A program made the translations under genes and the position numbers. A stretch of DNA of 64,000 nucleotides, from assembly GCF_033439725.1 (NCBI RefSeq), contig NW_026944383.1, positions 2,914,001 to 2,978,000 on the forward strand, given 5' to 3'. Shown here one piece after another: positions 33,169 to 44,452 of this stretch. The notes beneath the pieces were generated by a model. The model was not told the origin of the DNA. It worked only from the letters and a program-made list of their open reading frames with translations, and did not search any database. Origin of the DNA: Neurospora tetraspora (Eukaryota; Ascomycota; Sordariomycetes; Sordariales; Sordariaceae). Positions within the stretch are counted from its first letter, which is position 1. Each line of letters starts with the position of its first letter.

Positions 33169-34674
33169 TTATTGCATGCCTGGCATTAGATTGACGGCAT
33201 CGAGAATCATTCCCTTGCTCAAAATATATTCACGGAGCACGTCAAACTCCTCTCCTTCCTCCTCTCCGTAACGAAGCACTTCCCCGAATCCGAATGAGCA
33301 AGCAATCTTGTCATAAGCGGCCCGTTCATCCTCTCGGATCCATCGTTCCCGCAGCGGAATACCCGGGCCCCAGGTCACCCGCTTCATCTGGTCGTTTGCC
33401 GTAGTAGTGGCCACAATGCCCATGGTCGCAGTGAAGCCAATGTAGGCCAGCATGCCGAAGAAGGCTACGTTGGTCGCCAAAACAGTCTCCATTGAATCTT
33501 GCCATGTACCATAGTTCTTGGCGAGAGCCCAGGCAGCGACAGGAGTGAGTCCCAAGCCCGTCATGGGTAGAAGTGCCTTTCTCAATAACTTGGCGCGGGT
33601 GAAAGCCTTGGTAGAGTACGTATTTTCGACAATGCCAACAGCGGCATCAAGGTCCTTGGCATCAAATGCTGCGTCCAGTGCCATCTCAGCAACCTCGGGA
33701 TCAACCGCGTTCTTTGGCATGTCGGGGTTCCGCTCCTCGTAGGCCAGCTTTCCAGAGCTAAGCTTGGGGGCAGCCTTGTACGCATATAGGCCCAAAACGT
33801 GCGGCAGTGTCCTGGGCTTGCCAAGGGAGGCCTGGAGAGCAACATACTCTTTGAGCAGCAGCGGGGTGATGACAACAGGAGGATGCGAGATGATTGCATA
33901 TGCCGCATCTGAGATCTTGTCAGCGGCATCCTTGTTGAAGCTCAAGTAGGTAAGAGGCTGAAGTCCCTCAGGAGCAGCCGTCGAGGCCCGGGCGTTCCGG
34001 CCGTTAGCATCCAGACCAAGCAGATCAGACGCACCCGTCTGATCGGCCTCTGCGCCGGCTGCGGGGGACTGGCTGTCGTCTCTGACAGTAGCAGAGGCAG
34101 AAGCCGCTAACGGGACGGTTGGTTGGACCAAGGCGCGCAGAGCGGTGAGGGTCATGTGCTCTGACGGGATGCCCTGCTTGGCCAGAAACTCTTTGGTGAC
34201 ACGGTCAAGATCGGGAGTGGCATGCTGCCCCTGGGTTTGAGGGGGTGCGGTCTCGGTGGCTAGCCGCTGCTGGGGTTTCGGTAGTTTCTGCGGGGCCGTG
34301 AACTTGGAAGCAGATGCAGAAGGCGATGACGACGACGAAGACGATGGCTGATTCTGTGACTGGGAAACCTTGGGACTCTTTTTCTGGGCGGATTGCGACA
34401 GCGACGGCACCCGTTTCACCTTTGAAAGGGAGCTAGTGGTGCTCAGCATACGGACAGCAGCGATCGACGCGGCTGAGCCCTCTTGGGTGAGCTTGGCCAG
34501 GTGTGTGCCGGCACTCAGTGTCACCAGGGAGCGCTTGGCAAACGGCGCAGACACGGGCGCAGACGCCGGTCGGGCATGTTGCTGGCGGGAGTAGATAAGG
34601 CCGCAGACCTGACGACTCTGCTGCCCGGTGAGGTTGGCCGTGGTGGCCCTGAGGTTGTAGGGACGGAGAAGCAT
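33169..34674 (-). CDS. Probable mitochondrial membrane protein
   Basis: Single exon, 501 codons. The N-terminus (MLLRPYNLRATTANLTGQQSR) is rich in Arg, Ser and Thr without acids, as in a mitochondrial presequence. A long Ser/Pro/Gln linker follows. From about residue 240 the protein is ordered and helical. The C-terminal third has two hydrophobic segments (LLPMTGLGLTPVAAWAL and FFGMLAYIGFTATMGIVATT), then a soluble end with RVTWGPGIPLRERWIREDER and EGEEFDVLREYILSKGM. The two-helix hairpin suggests an inner membrane protein. I believe it is conserved in ascomycetes but cannot assign a function or yeast name with confidence. Confidence 0.8.
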   Translation of the reverse strand: MLLRPYNLRATTANLTGQQSRQVCGLIYSRQQHARPASAPVSAPFAKRSLVTLSAGTHLAKLTQEGSAASIAAVRMLSTTSSLSKVKRVPSLSQSAQKKSPKVSQSQNQPSSSSSSSPSASASKFTAPQKLPKPQQRLATETAPPQTQGQHATPDLDRVTKEFLAKQGIPSEHMTLTALRALVQPTVPLAASASATVRDDSQSPAAGAEADQTGASDLLGLDANGRNARASTAAPEGLQPLTYLSFNKDAADKISDAAYAIISHPPVVITPLLLKEYVALQASLGKPRTLPHVLGLYAYKAAPKLSSGKLAYEERNPDMPKNAVDPEVAEMALDAAFDAKDLDAAVGIVENTYSTKAFTRAKLLRKALLPMTGLGLTPVAAWALAKNYGTWQDSMETVLATNVAFFGMLAYIGFTATMGIVATTTANDQMKRVTWGPGIPLRERWIREDERAAYDKIACSFGFGEVLRYGEEEGEEFDVLREYILSKGMILDAVNLMPGMQ

Positions 34675-36238
34675 GGTAGGTGAACTGGAGGCCTAGACCT
34701 TGCAGTGGGATGGATCTCGGGTGGATTTGGTGAAGCAGACACACCGGGATACCGATGGGACTCGTCGAGTCGTGACCCGCCTGACCCCGTGGGGAGAGTT
34801 GGTGGGGAGAGTTGGAGATATCCACCGCCCCGAGTCACCGACGGAGAGCAGGTGGAGGACAGGCGTGTGCGGTGTGGAGAGGGCCTAGAGAGCGCCTGGT
34901 TTCCGCCAAGCGCAAGGAAAACAACCACGTAGACGGTAGTATCGGGAAAAGGGGTCAAGAAAAGGTGGTGATTGGAGTTGGGGAAGTGAGGCCGGAGTGT
35001 CTGGCTCTCTGGTTTGTGCTGCGGTCAAAAGAGAGCTTGAAGAGCTAGACACGATGGTGCAGATCGGTGCATAGGGTGCTCTTGGCCTCTTAGTCTCTGT
35101 GCCACGGCGTTGTACGCTAGCTTGAAAGAGTAGCGAAATCCTACCCAAAAGACAAGGGAACGGTTCATCCGGTCTTGGCCAGTAAGGTAGCGGTGCTGAC
35201 ACATGCAACTAGGGAGGAGATGCTCGTAGCCAGCATGTCAAACAACATGTCCGGGAGATTGGGAGTGCAAAGCCGATGTGGTATCTTACACGTCTTCCAG
35301 AGCCGTATGCGATGTCTTTTACGTAAGATCTACTCCCACGACGGCTTCTGGAAAGCTTATTTCAAGAGCTCATCACTTTGGGGAGGCTCTTTGACCTCGA
35401 TCGGAGACGTTGTGTTGACTGTTCAATCTTTGTTTCAGCCAACAGCCCAGAGCAAGCGTTTTGTCTCATACCTGCGCTCTTCTTGAGCTGCGTGAAGCTG
35501 CCAAAGAATCAGTTTCTTGGTAGACAAAGTATCAAGTAAGTGGTGACTGGTTGACTATCCAGATGAAAGACAGCGGGGAAGCACGGGCAGCTTTGTAAAT
35601 CTTTCTTATTCCCGCCTTCTTTGACAGTCATGGTTGGAAGGATCGAGTAACGCGTTGGCTCAAGAATAGGGCGATGACACTCAGTGATAAAATCCAAGTG
35701 AGAGTTCAAGGTCCTGACTGGATTCAGACAGTGTGATCGATAACTCCATCGTGTGGCTGGTGTCTGAAGTGGCTGAGCCTCAGACCTAGTATGCAGAGTG
35801 GAAACTGCCTGCCCCAGCTCTCATGCTGCAGGCTTGGCATCCAAGGCACCCCGCCGTAGCGCACTGACCCACAGGCAACAGCCCAGCGGCCTCGAAAGGA
35901 GTGACGCAGCCTGCTTCCACTTCCACTGGGACATGAATCGAATCATTCATAAAGGAACAATCAACACTCGCCTACTCTGACACGTGCTTTGACTTATACG
36001 CACTTCATCTCGTCTTCAACAACCACCGCACTACACACGATCGCCAGTGCTCAGCGTCAGAACCCCGTACCGAGCTCGACATACTTAGCGCTGTCCCGTT
36101 TCCCGCACTGCAGACGTCCCATCGACCGGTAATTTCGGTTCGACCCGCAACTACAACCAACGAGCTGAGGGTCCAAGTCTCTCACTTCCTGACGCCTCCC
36201 GATTGACTTCAACTCTCACATAACCAACAAAATACGCC
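34675..36238. other. Divergent intergenic region before verprolin
   Basis: Upstream DNA of the mitochondrial protein gene (-) and of verprolin (+). Short frames such as 35175-35486 lack any known domain. Pyrimidine-rich sequence around 35990-36230 is probably the verprolin promoter and 5' UTR. Confidence 0.4.
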
Positions 36239-37646
36239 ATGCCACCTCCACCACCTCCTCCCCCTCCGCCGCCTCCGGGTATGGGGGGACCTCCGCCGCC
36301 GCCGCCCCCTCCCCCCGGAGCACTTCCAGGCCGACCACCTGCCGGTCTTCCTAATAGGGTGCGCCAAAAGAACACTTCCGGCCCCACGAGTCCGCAACAG
36401 AAGAGAAGTACTGACTAATTCATAGGGTGCTTTGCTCACAGATATCACCAAGGGAAGGGCGCTCAAGAAAGCAGTAACCAATGATCGATCGGCACCCATC
36501 ATCGACGCAAAATCGGGCAGCGGACCAGGTCCATCTCCATTAGGGGGGGCTCCTCCTATTCCCGGCCTGCCCAAGGCTCCCGGAGGTCTTGCGCCTCCAG
36601 TACCCGGAAACCGTGCCCGTAGCAACAGCGATTTAGCCGACCGGAATCAAGGAGGATCAACGGGCATGGAGGCTGCGCCGCAGCTCGGAGGCCTTTTCGC
36701 TGGAGGCATGCCAAAGCTACGGAAGACGGGTGGTGGTGTAGATACGGGCGCCAACCGGGATTCATCATATCTTTCCGACCCGGAGTCGACATCTAGATCA
36801 GCCCCAAAGCCACCAACGGTCTCGGCCCCCCGCCCGCCTCCCGGCGCAGCCCCGGCGATTCCTGGACGACCATCAGCTCCTACTTTCCACCCCTCAATGG
36901 CCAACCTCAGGAAGACTGCGAGTTCGGCATCGTCAAAGCCGCCTCCGCCGCCAGTTGGCAAGAAACCGCCCCCCCCTCCGGGCTCCCGCAAGCCTTCTGC
37001 GGCTATCCACTCTTCGGCACCTCCTTCAGCTCCACCTCCACCACCCATGTCCGCACCTCCCCCGCCCTCATTTGGCGCTCCGGCACTTCCTCCGGCTCCT
37101 CCCCCGCCGCCTCCCTCAGCGGCCCCGCGACCACCACCGGCTCCATCACGTTCGCAGCCTCTTCCTCCACCACCTCCGCCGTCCTCGTCAACCAGCAACC
37201 TCTCCCAGAACATTGCCGTCCAAGCCGCCATCCGCGCCGCGAGCAGCGTCTCACCAGCAGCACCCCCTCCGCCACCTCCGCCCAGCGCTCCTCCTCGCTC
37301 TCCTCATTCGGCTCCCGCACCTCCTCCTCCACCGCCGCCATCCTCGGCACCAGCTCCTCCTTCGCTTTCCCACTCGCCCTCGACGAGATCGGCACGATCA
37401 GGCTCCGTCATCAAGTCTATGCTTGATCCTAGCAACTTCATCCTTACACCGAACGGTACAGGCGGAAACAAGTCCCCAAGTCCGGTGCATTCCGGTGGCG
37501 GCAGTACGAGGTACATCGTTCAGGATCCAAGGTGGAAGTTTGTGAGCGAGGATACGTTCCCGAAGCCTAGGGAGTTCATTGGCGGGCCGAGAAAGTATCG
37601 CGCGGGCAGGGGAAGCAGTGTGCCGTTGGATTTGAGCGCCTTGTAG
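36239..37646 (+). CDS. Verprolin / WASP-interacting protein (WIP) homologue
   Basis: Two exons, 36239-36358 and 36426-37646, giving 446 residues. It begins with a polyproline run and GMGGPP, typical of profilin ligands. The WH2 actin-binding motif (GALLTDITKGRALKKA, residues about 41-56) is placed directly after the intron and is cut off from the polyproline start if splicing is ignored. A long proline-rich region with many PPPPP profilin/SH3 sites follows. The C-terminal block (YIVQDPRWKFVSEDTFPKPREF) matches the WASP WH1-binding segment of WIP and yeast Vrp1. It should link WASP/Las17 to actin patches and endocytosis. The large ORFs on the opposite strand are GC-rich shadows. Confidence 0.93.
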
Positions 37647-38883
37647 GACCGGCACTTGGAGAAGAAATGGGATACTTAGATGAGATTGGGTTGGGTATGG
37701 ATGGTTGTTGAGGGACTAAGCGAGTAGTAAGTGACAATGCGTAGGACGGGAGTTGAAAAAAGGAGGGACGTCAAAGTTGACTTCATCGCAAGGCGGTCAA
37801 GTTTCTTTTCATTGCGCAGATGCTACTTATCAGTTTTGTCGTGGCATCGACTTGCACAGACACTAGTTTGCATCCTTTTTCTACCTTCTTGCATATAGTA
37901 TAATATATTATACATGCTAGCCTCATGGGCGGCAAATAGACTTGGATAACAACTTGAGTAACGCGTGTGTGTTTCGCCTGTGTCTTCTTCGTGTCTTTTT
38001 TAACTTACCCATCCACCACTACCCCCGAATGACTAAACAATTGCCAACCGAATTTGTGCAACTTTGATATAGAAGCATTATAGTTAGGGAGCCGAGCGGT
38101 CGTAGGAATAACCCGAATACGGATAGTCCAATACCGCTCGCTGTGGTTGGGAAAGGCCGTTATCAAACTGAGATAGGGATGACAATACATAATTTAGAAA
38201 CATATCGGCTAGAATCAATTAGGAATGATTCTTCCATCCAGGAACTAACTACCCTAGAGGTTGGGTTCAAAGGTACATACAATAAAGACGCTTGGATGCG
38301 TGATAGAGTATAACCAAGGTGTAATGTAGGTACTGACCGTGATGTGTTCGGTTTATTCCTACTACCATTCGCCAAGTCAAGATCTGTGAGAGCAACTCGA
38401 TAAGCCATCACGGAGTACATAGGTAGGTAGGTATATAGACTTGGGATGTGTGTGTATTGTGGATCTGCTGGCTCGGGATACTTCACAGATCCATGGTCGA
38501 TATAAATTATGAGTACTTGTAGGTATGTAAGCATTATGTGAGCGCGCAGAATAAAAGCAAAGGTTTTTAGAACTGTGTTTGGAAGAAAAGTTTAGGTACA
38601 ACAACAGGATGATGGGCGGGCCTCACTCAAGCTAAACCTGCAGCACATGTGGGTGGGTGGCTCTTTAGACTAGGTTGCAACTGAATTGAATTGAACTGAA
38701 CTGAACTGAACTGAACCGGCCTAAATTTGACTAGACTATGTGGACAGAGCTGCAATAAAGAAAGAGAAGTTTAAGAAGAAAAAGGAGAACGTGGCGTATA
38801 AAACGAAATAAATGAAGTGGAAAAAAAAGTGGAGGTTGGTAAAAGCAGGATGGGGCTAAAAAGGACGGAGGTTGCTAGGAAGA
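37647..38883. other. Intergenic region
   Basis: 3' flank of verprolin followed by gene-free DNA. A short tandem of GAACT units lies at about 38692-38717. Confidence 0.4.
38692..38717. repeat. GAACT-type pentanucleotide tandem
   Basis: Two GAATT-type units followed by four GAACT units. Confidence 0.8.
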
Positions 38884-38918
38884 AGAAGAAAAAAAAAAAA
38901 AGGGGGGGGGGGGGGGGA
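38884..38918. repeat. A-run followed by G-run
   Basis: An uninterrupted purine tract: about 15 A followed by about 17 G on the plus strand. Such tracts can form triplex or G-rich structures, and they are also prone to length errors in assembly. Confidence 0.85.
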
Positions 38919-39328
38919 ATGGGGAACGAGGAAGGTTCAAAGGGGTATAGCAAAGATGATGTTTCCCCCCAACGTGTAGAAATGTTATCCTCTGAAAAGA
39001 TGAGAAGGAGTATATGTTGCGTGTTATGTGTGTTATAAATATCCGTTCATTGCGTGAAAATGCCTGCCGGGTCATTGTTGTTGGTGCTGGTGCTGGTGTT
39101 GTTTCTTGTATTGACCTCCAGTCCCTACCTAGCCAAGGGGGTATCAGGGACAAGGAAGTTCTTCATCCAACGTGAGAAGATGAAAGCGGCTTGAGTGTGA
39201 CGTTGTGGTGGAGTGTTTGTTGTCAGGCGTGATGTGTGTGTGTCTGGACATTGTTGGCTTTTAGTATTCTTTCTTGGATATCGGGATAATATCGAAGAGT
39301 ATGAGCAGAATGGTGGGAAGAGAGATAC
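38919..39328. other. 3' flank of a small minus-strand gene
   Basis: Probably 3' UTR of the 83-residue gene. No gene is seen. Confidence 0.35.
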
Positions 39329-39652
39329 TCACCAGGGAGTGTGCTCACTCTCAGACCTGTCCTGACGACTCTCTCTGAATGTGATGGAGTCCACGCCCCC
39401 GGTGCCCCCATGGCTGGGGAGAGTGATGGGAGTGTCACTGTCCTGTTAATGAGATGATGTTCGTGTTCAGACTTGCTCGACGGTCTGAGACTGGAGATGG
39501 GAGTCTTTGCTTACCTTCGTCTCGTAAAAGGGGTCATTCTCCTCTGGATCATCCTCTCCATCTTTGGGAGGAGGTGGCGCGGTGGGAGGGGTGTTCTCAA
39601 GAGGAGTGTTCTCATAGTATGGGATTGATTCATGCTGGGTTGACTGGCTCAT
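39329..39652 (-). CDS. Small hypothetical protein, 83 residues
   Basis: Exons 39652-39515 and 39442-39329. The intron starts GTAAGC and ends AACAG with a plausible branch region. Exon 1 encodes a polar, proline-rich peptide (NTPLENTPPTAPPPPKDG, then DDPEENDPFYETK). Exon 2 continues DSDTPITLPSHGGTGG and RESRQDRSESEHTPW before TGA. That stop overlaps a GTGAGT, so a third exon is possible. No domain is recognised. The model rests on splice signals and amino acid composition only. Confidence 0.4.
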
Positions 39653-42600
39653 GTTGTTTCTCTTCTTGACTTGTTGAAAGCAAGTGATTCTCAGATGTAT
39701 CAAAGATGATTCTGAAGGCTGGTGGTGATTCTGGAAGCCGATGCCGGTGTGACTAGTCATTATTCACTTCCCCATCTAATGCTACTCATATTTATACTTC
39801 AAGATATCACCAATTTTGAGCCTCAAGTACGTACACATCCTCACGAAGCGGGGCTCGCAAGTTTGATCATGAGAGCTGTCCATCTCTTTCGCCATAGCGC
39901 TCGCTTGTAGGTGTGCCGATGCATCACTGTTGTCTTGTTATTGGCAGTCTTCCGTTATTATGCTTTGCGACAACATCTCCGGAACACCATGATCCTCATG
40001 GTGGTTTGAACGAGTACGGCAACCACTTCCGCAGAGCCTCAAACCCATACCTCTCTCAGGGAGTTTGCGATCCCCCCGCATTCCGGCCACCCTTCTTCTT
40101 CTCATCTCTGCATGTACGCAACGTCTCAGTGGGTATGGAAGGGTGTCCAGAATCTTGGTTCTGCCCACACCATACGACGGTATGGTGTCAGTCGCCCGGC
40201 AAGCATTCCTACCCAAGCTCGGATCGCCGCTCCGCACTAAAGAGCGAATAGAAGACCGGCCAAGCAGACCTTCGATTCTCGAACACTATGTCGTGCAAGT
40301 CGTCCTGCATACAATTCCCCATCTTTGAGAGGTCCATGAGCGCAGAGCCGCAAGGTCGACGTGGCAGCAGAAGAGAGGATGCTATGAAACAGCCGAGTGG
40401 TGACTTAGGATTCGTGGAAGTGCGAGTGTCATCTTGCGAAAAAAGAGGTTATGTGTGTGGATTTGGGGATTCATAACTTGAAATACGGCAGCCCCGATAT
40501 AGTCTGAGCGTCCACCAGAGCCCGTCTTAAGGTGTTGATTTTATCATTTCCGAAAAGGCGAACCAAGACCCAGGGGTTCAACGCATAGTCCAACGTCAGG
40601 TAACACTGATGAGCCTCGCCCCTTTTGCAGAACCACACTAGATCCGCTTGGAACCGTGTATTATTCGAAGCACATCGTGGAGTGAAAGATGTCGTTTCTA
40701 ACGACCATCTGGTGGACAATTTGAGCCTTGCAAAAAGGTACCACTCGAGTCATCAACACAACTTCACCAAAGGGGTGTGGTTGAAAGGGGCAGTCGAAGG
40801 CACCCTCAGTGCTGGCCTCTGGGCTTTTGGCAAATTCTCCTCATCGTCAATCTTGGCGATAACTGCCGAAAGGGAAGTGGTCGACGATAGCTACCGGTTA
40901 TGAAGCCCTCTCGTACCACCTCCAATGCGATAAGAGTGCTGACATACTTGAAGCTGGCCGTGACCCAGCCTTGTCTGATATCCGTTCTCGTCGCCGCTAT
41001 TCGGGTTATTGCAGACTTGAGAAGCGAGAACGGGACCTTCTCCATTCAGAGCAGGAGATCGGAAACGGTTGCCACGTCAGAGTCGGCTTGAAGGACATAC
41101 CGTTGACAGCTTCAATGATGCGCCTTGAGTGGCAGTTAGTTACACAGCTGCATAGAGCGTGGGGTAAGCTTAGCTCTATTAAAAAGACGTATATAGGAGG
41201 TAGGTGTTGTTATATGGTTGGAGTATGCTCTCCTGTACGGCATCAAAAGGGGTGGCCGGACACGGCTGTGGAGGTGGATGATACGTCGTGCTCTAGCGGT
41301 GAATGAACGGAATGGGTGTAGGATGGAGAATTATGAGTGATCGGGTTGTCATGGGGACTACGGAACGGCTCGAGAACGGGTACTTGGGTTCAATGAACCA
41401 GTGTCTCGCATTCGCTCCGAACGGTTGCACCGGCATTGGAGCTGAACGATTGCTTCTGTTCATCCAGTGAGGATCTCGTGGAAGCAGCGCCGTGAGTTGG
41501 ATAGAAAGGCTGAGCTTGAGGAGAGAAAAAAATCATGATAATACTCCGGTATGGGATAGCAGATACCCAAGCAGCTGCTCAAGCTGAGAATGGAGTATCT
41601 TGCTGCGAGCTTGCATATGTCGGTTTCTGTTAGCAGAGCCCCATATAGCCAGCGGTAGTGATTGAAGGTTTGGTATTGGAAGTTTGAACCGAAGGGTCGG
41701 TAAAAGAGTGCGAGATGGAAGTGACCGTGGTTGTCAGGATCCCGATACGCAGGCGAAGTTGAAAGACGCTTAACAACCCACATGTGCTCGCGTGAGAGTC
41801 TGCATTCATTCTGTTGCATCGCAGTTGGCATTCCCGACCAAGCAGTCTTTTATGAGATGAACTGCTGTTGATCAACCTTGCCCAATGAGACTTACATCGG
41901 ACGCACGGCGAGACCGGCTCGACAAGGGGAGCAGGAGAAGCACTCACGTCAATGCAAATCGCCAGCCTAGACAGGTTTTTGCATTCCTACTACATTCCTG
42001 TTTAACCCTCTACAGTGTAAGAGCCGACTTACGCCATACATCATATCAAATACATCGCTGAGTCGCGATGGTCGAACCGGGCAGACAACAGTCGTCAGAC
42101 TCGAAATCGTTCGAAGGGACGAACTAGTTGTAGGTACGCGCCCGAACTCTGAGGAAGATAAGATGGCGAGAATGGAACTGAGCACCTGAAGGAGAGTCTT
42201 AAAAGTTTGTCGGCCGGATGCAGTGACGTCTGGCAAGTAGGTTGAAGTTCACTGCCTTATCGATTATGATAAGCCTAAAGCCAGGCTCGACCGGATAAAG
42301 CACGTCATTCGGGGTGACTTGTTAACTCTAGCGCAGTGTCCGATGGGCATGCGACCATCCCCGGATCAGCAAGCACAGCCAATCAGAAGCAGAGACGGCC
42401 CGACTTGCACGCCTGAAGGTCCAGTCGCAACTGACAGTTCTCCAGAGGATGGATCACGCTCTCCGCCGCTAAAACATCCATGGCTCAGCGCCCACCGGAC
42501 CACAGCCCAGGCTGCCCAGGTGCCCTCTTTCCCCCAGCTGCCCGCTCGCTCAGACCACCTCACCTGGCACGGCAGGCTTCCCCCCATTCACACCCAGACC

Positions 42601-43063
42601 AAACACACCTTTCCCTGTTCGCGTACACAAAGAACACCTCAACAAAGCCTCCGTCCCCCAACAGCCGATACCGTCCCACGGCCAGTTTGTTGTCTGGTTT
42701 ACAAGATTCATTCTTTTGTGTGCCTCTTTGCTTTACTTTAGATGCAGTTCCAGATAATACGTAACTATTCACGAGGTCCCTTCCGCCGTCCGCTTTGATA
42801 TCACCCTCCGTACGTGCTCCGTGACCGGGCCTCTCTTCTTTCCAGATTGGCAACATCATTCCTCGCCCCCTTTAACGAAACCGCGTTCTTTCCTGTACTT
42901 TCCCGCGTCTGGAGGCGGGAGTCGTTGGTTCCCCTAGGACATCCTCCGGGGACTGTGGTTTGATCAAGTTCACCTTGTCGGTGAGCATTGCCCGAGTGGA
43001 CTTTGCCTTGTTCACGTTCACGGTACCAACCTTGTCTACGTGTCCTGCCTCCGGAGTTCTGCT
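39653..43063. other. 3.4 kb without a confident gene
   Basis: Several short minus-strand frames look partly protein-like (40471-40755, 40806-41045, 41460-41831), for example one containing ALNPWVLVRLFGNDKINTLRRAL. I cannot join them into a model with conserved domains. They may be remnants of a decayed gene. The last 700 bases are probably the promoter and 5' UTR of the gene at 43064. Confidence 0.35.
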
Positions 43064-44452
43064 ATGGCTTCCCCTGATCCTCAACGACGCCCAGTGGATG
43101 GCCGCCGTAACGATGGTAAGCTGGCTTCCAATATCTCCTGTAACCTACCACAACACGCGCTCACATCACTACTAGATTCCTGGGTCGAGATCACATCGCA
43201 ACCATCGTCATCCTCGTTATCGTCGATAGGGGATGAGATAGTAACCACGGGCCTCCGGGTGGGCAATAACGCGTACCCTCGAAGACGGAGACGCTCCCAA
43301 CAGCAAGCACCAATGCCTGCTTCCTTCATCGTCAGCCAACCGAATCCCCCCGCTGGGACGAGCAGCCAGGATGAATATGATGAAACCGAGAGCGAGGAGG
43401 ACAGAGTCATGACTAGCTCGACGGAAGCGGTTCATCCGGCCGCCAGTTTGCCCCGTCAACAGACTGCTTTCCGAGGTGGTCTACCGGTGGACTCGGAGGA
43501 CGACTCGGATGATGATGATGAGAATGCGACTGCTCTCGGCCGGCCAACCAACACGGCCCAGGGGGCCTTCAGGCCGCAGCCGAACGCCTTTTCTCACCCA
43601 CCATCTTACATGATGCACCGCCACCATTCCGCCAGTCCATCTCACCCATACCATCCCACGCAATCCCGGCCATCCATGCCGACTCGTTCGCAAACGCGAT
43701 CGCATCGCGCATCGCACAACTTCATGTCCCCAGCTCTACAAGCCGACAACGACGCCGCGCTTCGTGCTTCCCTCACCACCCTCTTGTCATGCGCTGCCGC
43801 CGCCCGTGGCCTTCCCAAGCGGGAAGAGGCAAGCCCGGGCCCTGCTGGTACCGGCGTAATGCCCAGTTCCCAGCCAATGGAGTTCCGTCTTGTGCCAGAG
43901 TCTGAACTCATGGCCGAAGGTCCTTCCGGAACCGGTTTGCCGCTCAACCAGACCAAGACGCGACAACCAGCCAGGACTGCTTCGAACTCCAGCGCGCCAA
44001 GCGCTCCGCGATCCGCCAGCTCTGGCCGGGAACAGCAACAGCAACAACAGCAGCAAGGTCTTGCCACAGCAGAAAGATGCAAGCGAGGAACCAACACCGC
44101 TCAGAGACCAGCGCGCACCTCGAAGAAGCGGAGGACCAGTTCCCCCTCGCCGGCAGGAGTGGTGTCAGACAACGACGCTGCCTCCCCCTTCTTCCTAAGC
44201 CCCACCATGTTGACATGGGTGGTCAGCGCCGGCGTGGTAGTTCTCGTGTCGGTCGTCGGGTTCGGCGCCGGCTACGTCATCGGGCGTGAAGTCGGCCGGC
44301 AGGAGAGCAGCAGTGCTCTGAGCCTGGCCTCTGCGGGATCAGCTGCGTCGAATGCCTCTTCGAGTTGCGGCCAGGAGTTTGTGCGGTCTACGACGAGCGG
44401 AACGCTCAAGAGGTTTAGGTGGGGCTCGGTTGGGAGGAGTGTCGTTGCTTGA
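43064..44452 (+). CDS. Membrane-anchored protein with Atg8-interacting motif
   Basis: Two exons, 43064-43115 and 43176-44452, giving 442 residues. Splicing creates DDSWVEI at residues 17-23, a textbook Atg8-family interacting motif (W-x-x-I preceded by acids), followed by a Ser-rich stretch and SSIGDEIVTTGLRVG. The long middle is disordered, with acidic patches, basic stretches and a Gln run (Q8) near residue 310. One transmembrane helix (LTWVVSAGVVVLVSVVGFGAGYVIG, about 363-387) lies near the C-terminus, leaving about 55 residues beyond it. An N-terminal AIM on a disordered tether anchored by a C-terminal helix is the plan of organelle-phagy receptors. That role is inference; no named orthologue is assigned. 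The 60-nt intron is a multiple of three without stops. Confidence 0.8.
   Translation: MASPDPQRRPVDGRRNDGKLASNISCNLPQHALTSLLDSWVEITSQPSSSSLSSIGDEIVTTGLRVGNNAYPRRRRRSQQQAPMPASFIVSQPNPPAGTSSQDEYDETESEEDRVMTSSTEAVHPAASLPRQQTAFRGGLPVDSEDDSDDDDENATALGRPTNTAQGAFRPQPNAFSHPPSYMMHRHHSASPSHPYHPTQSRPSMPTRSQTRSHRASHNFMSPALQADNDAALRASLTTLLSCAAAARGLPKREEASPGPAGTGVMPSSQPMEFRLVPESELMAEGPSGTGLPLNQTKTRQPARTASNSSAPSAPRSASSGREQQQQQQQQGLATAERCKRGTNTAQRPARTSKKRRTSSPSPAGVVSDNDAASPFFLSPTMLTWVVSAGVVVLVSVVGFGAGYVIGREVGRQESSSALSLASAGSAASNASSSCGQEFVRSTTSGTLKRFRWGSVGRSVVA

Noticed and set aside
36556-37545. Large minus-strand and shifted plus-strand frames over verprolin
   Set aside because: Poly-Gly and poly-His/Leu translations are shadows of proline codons.
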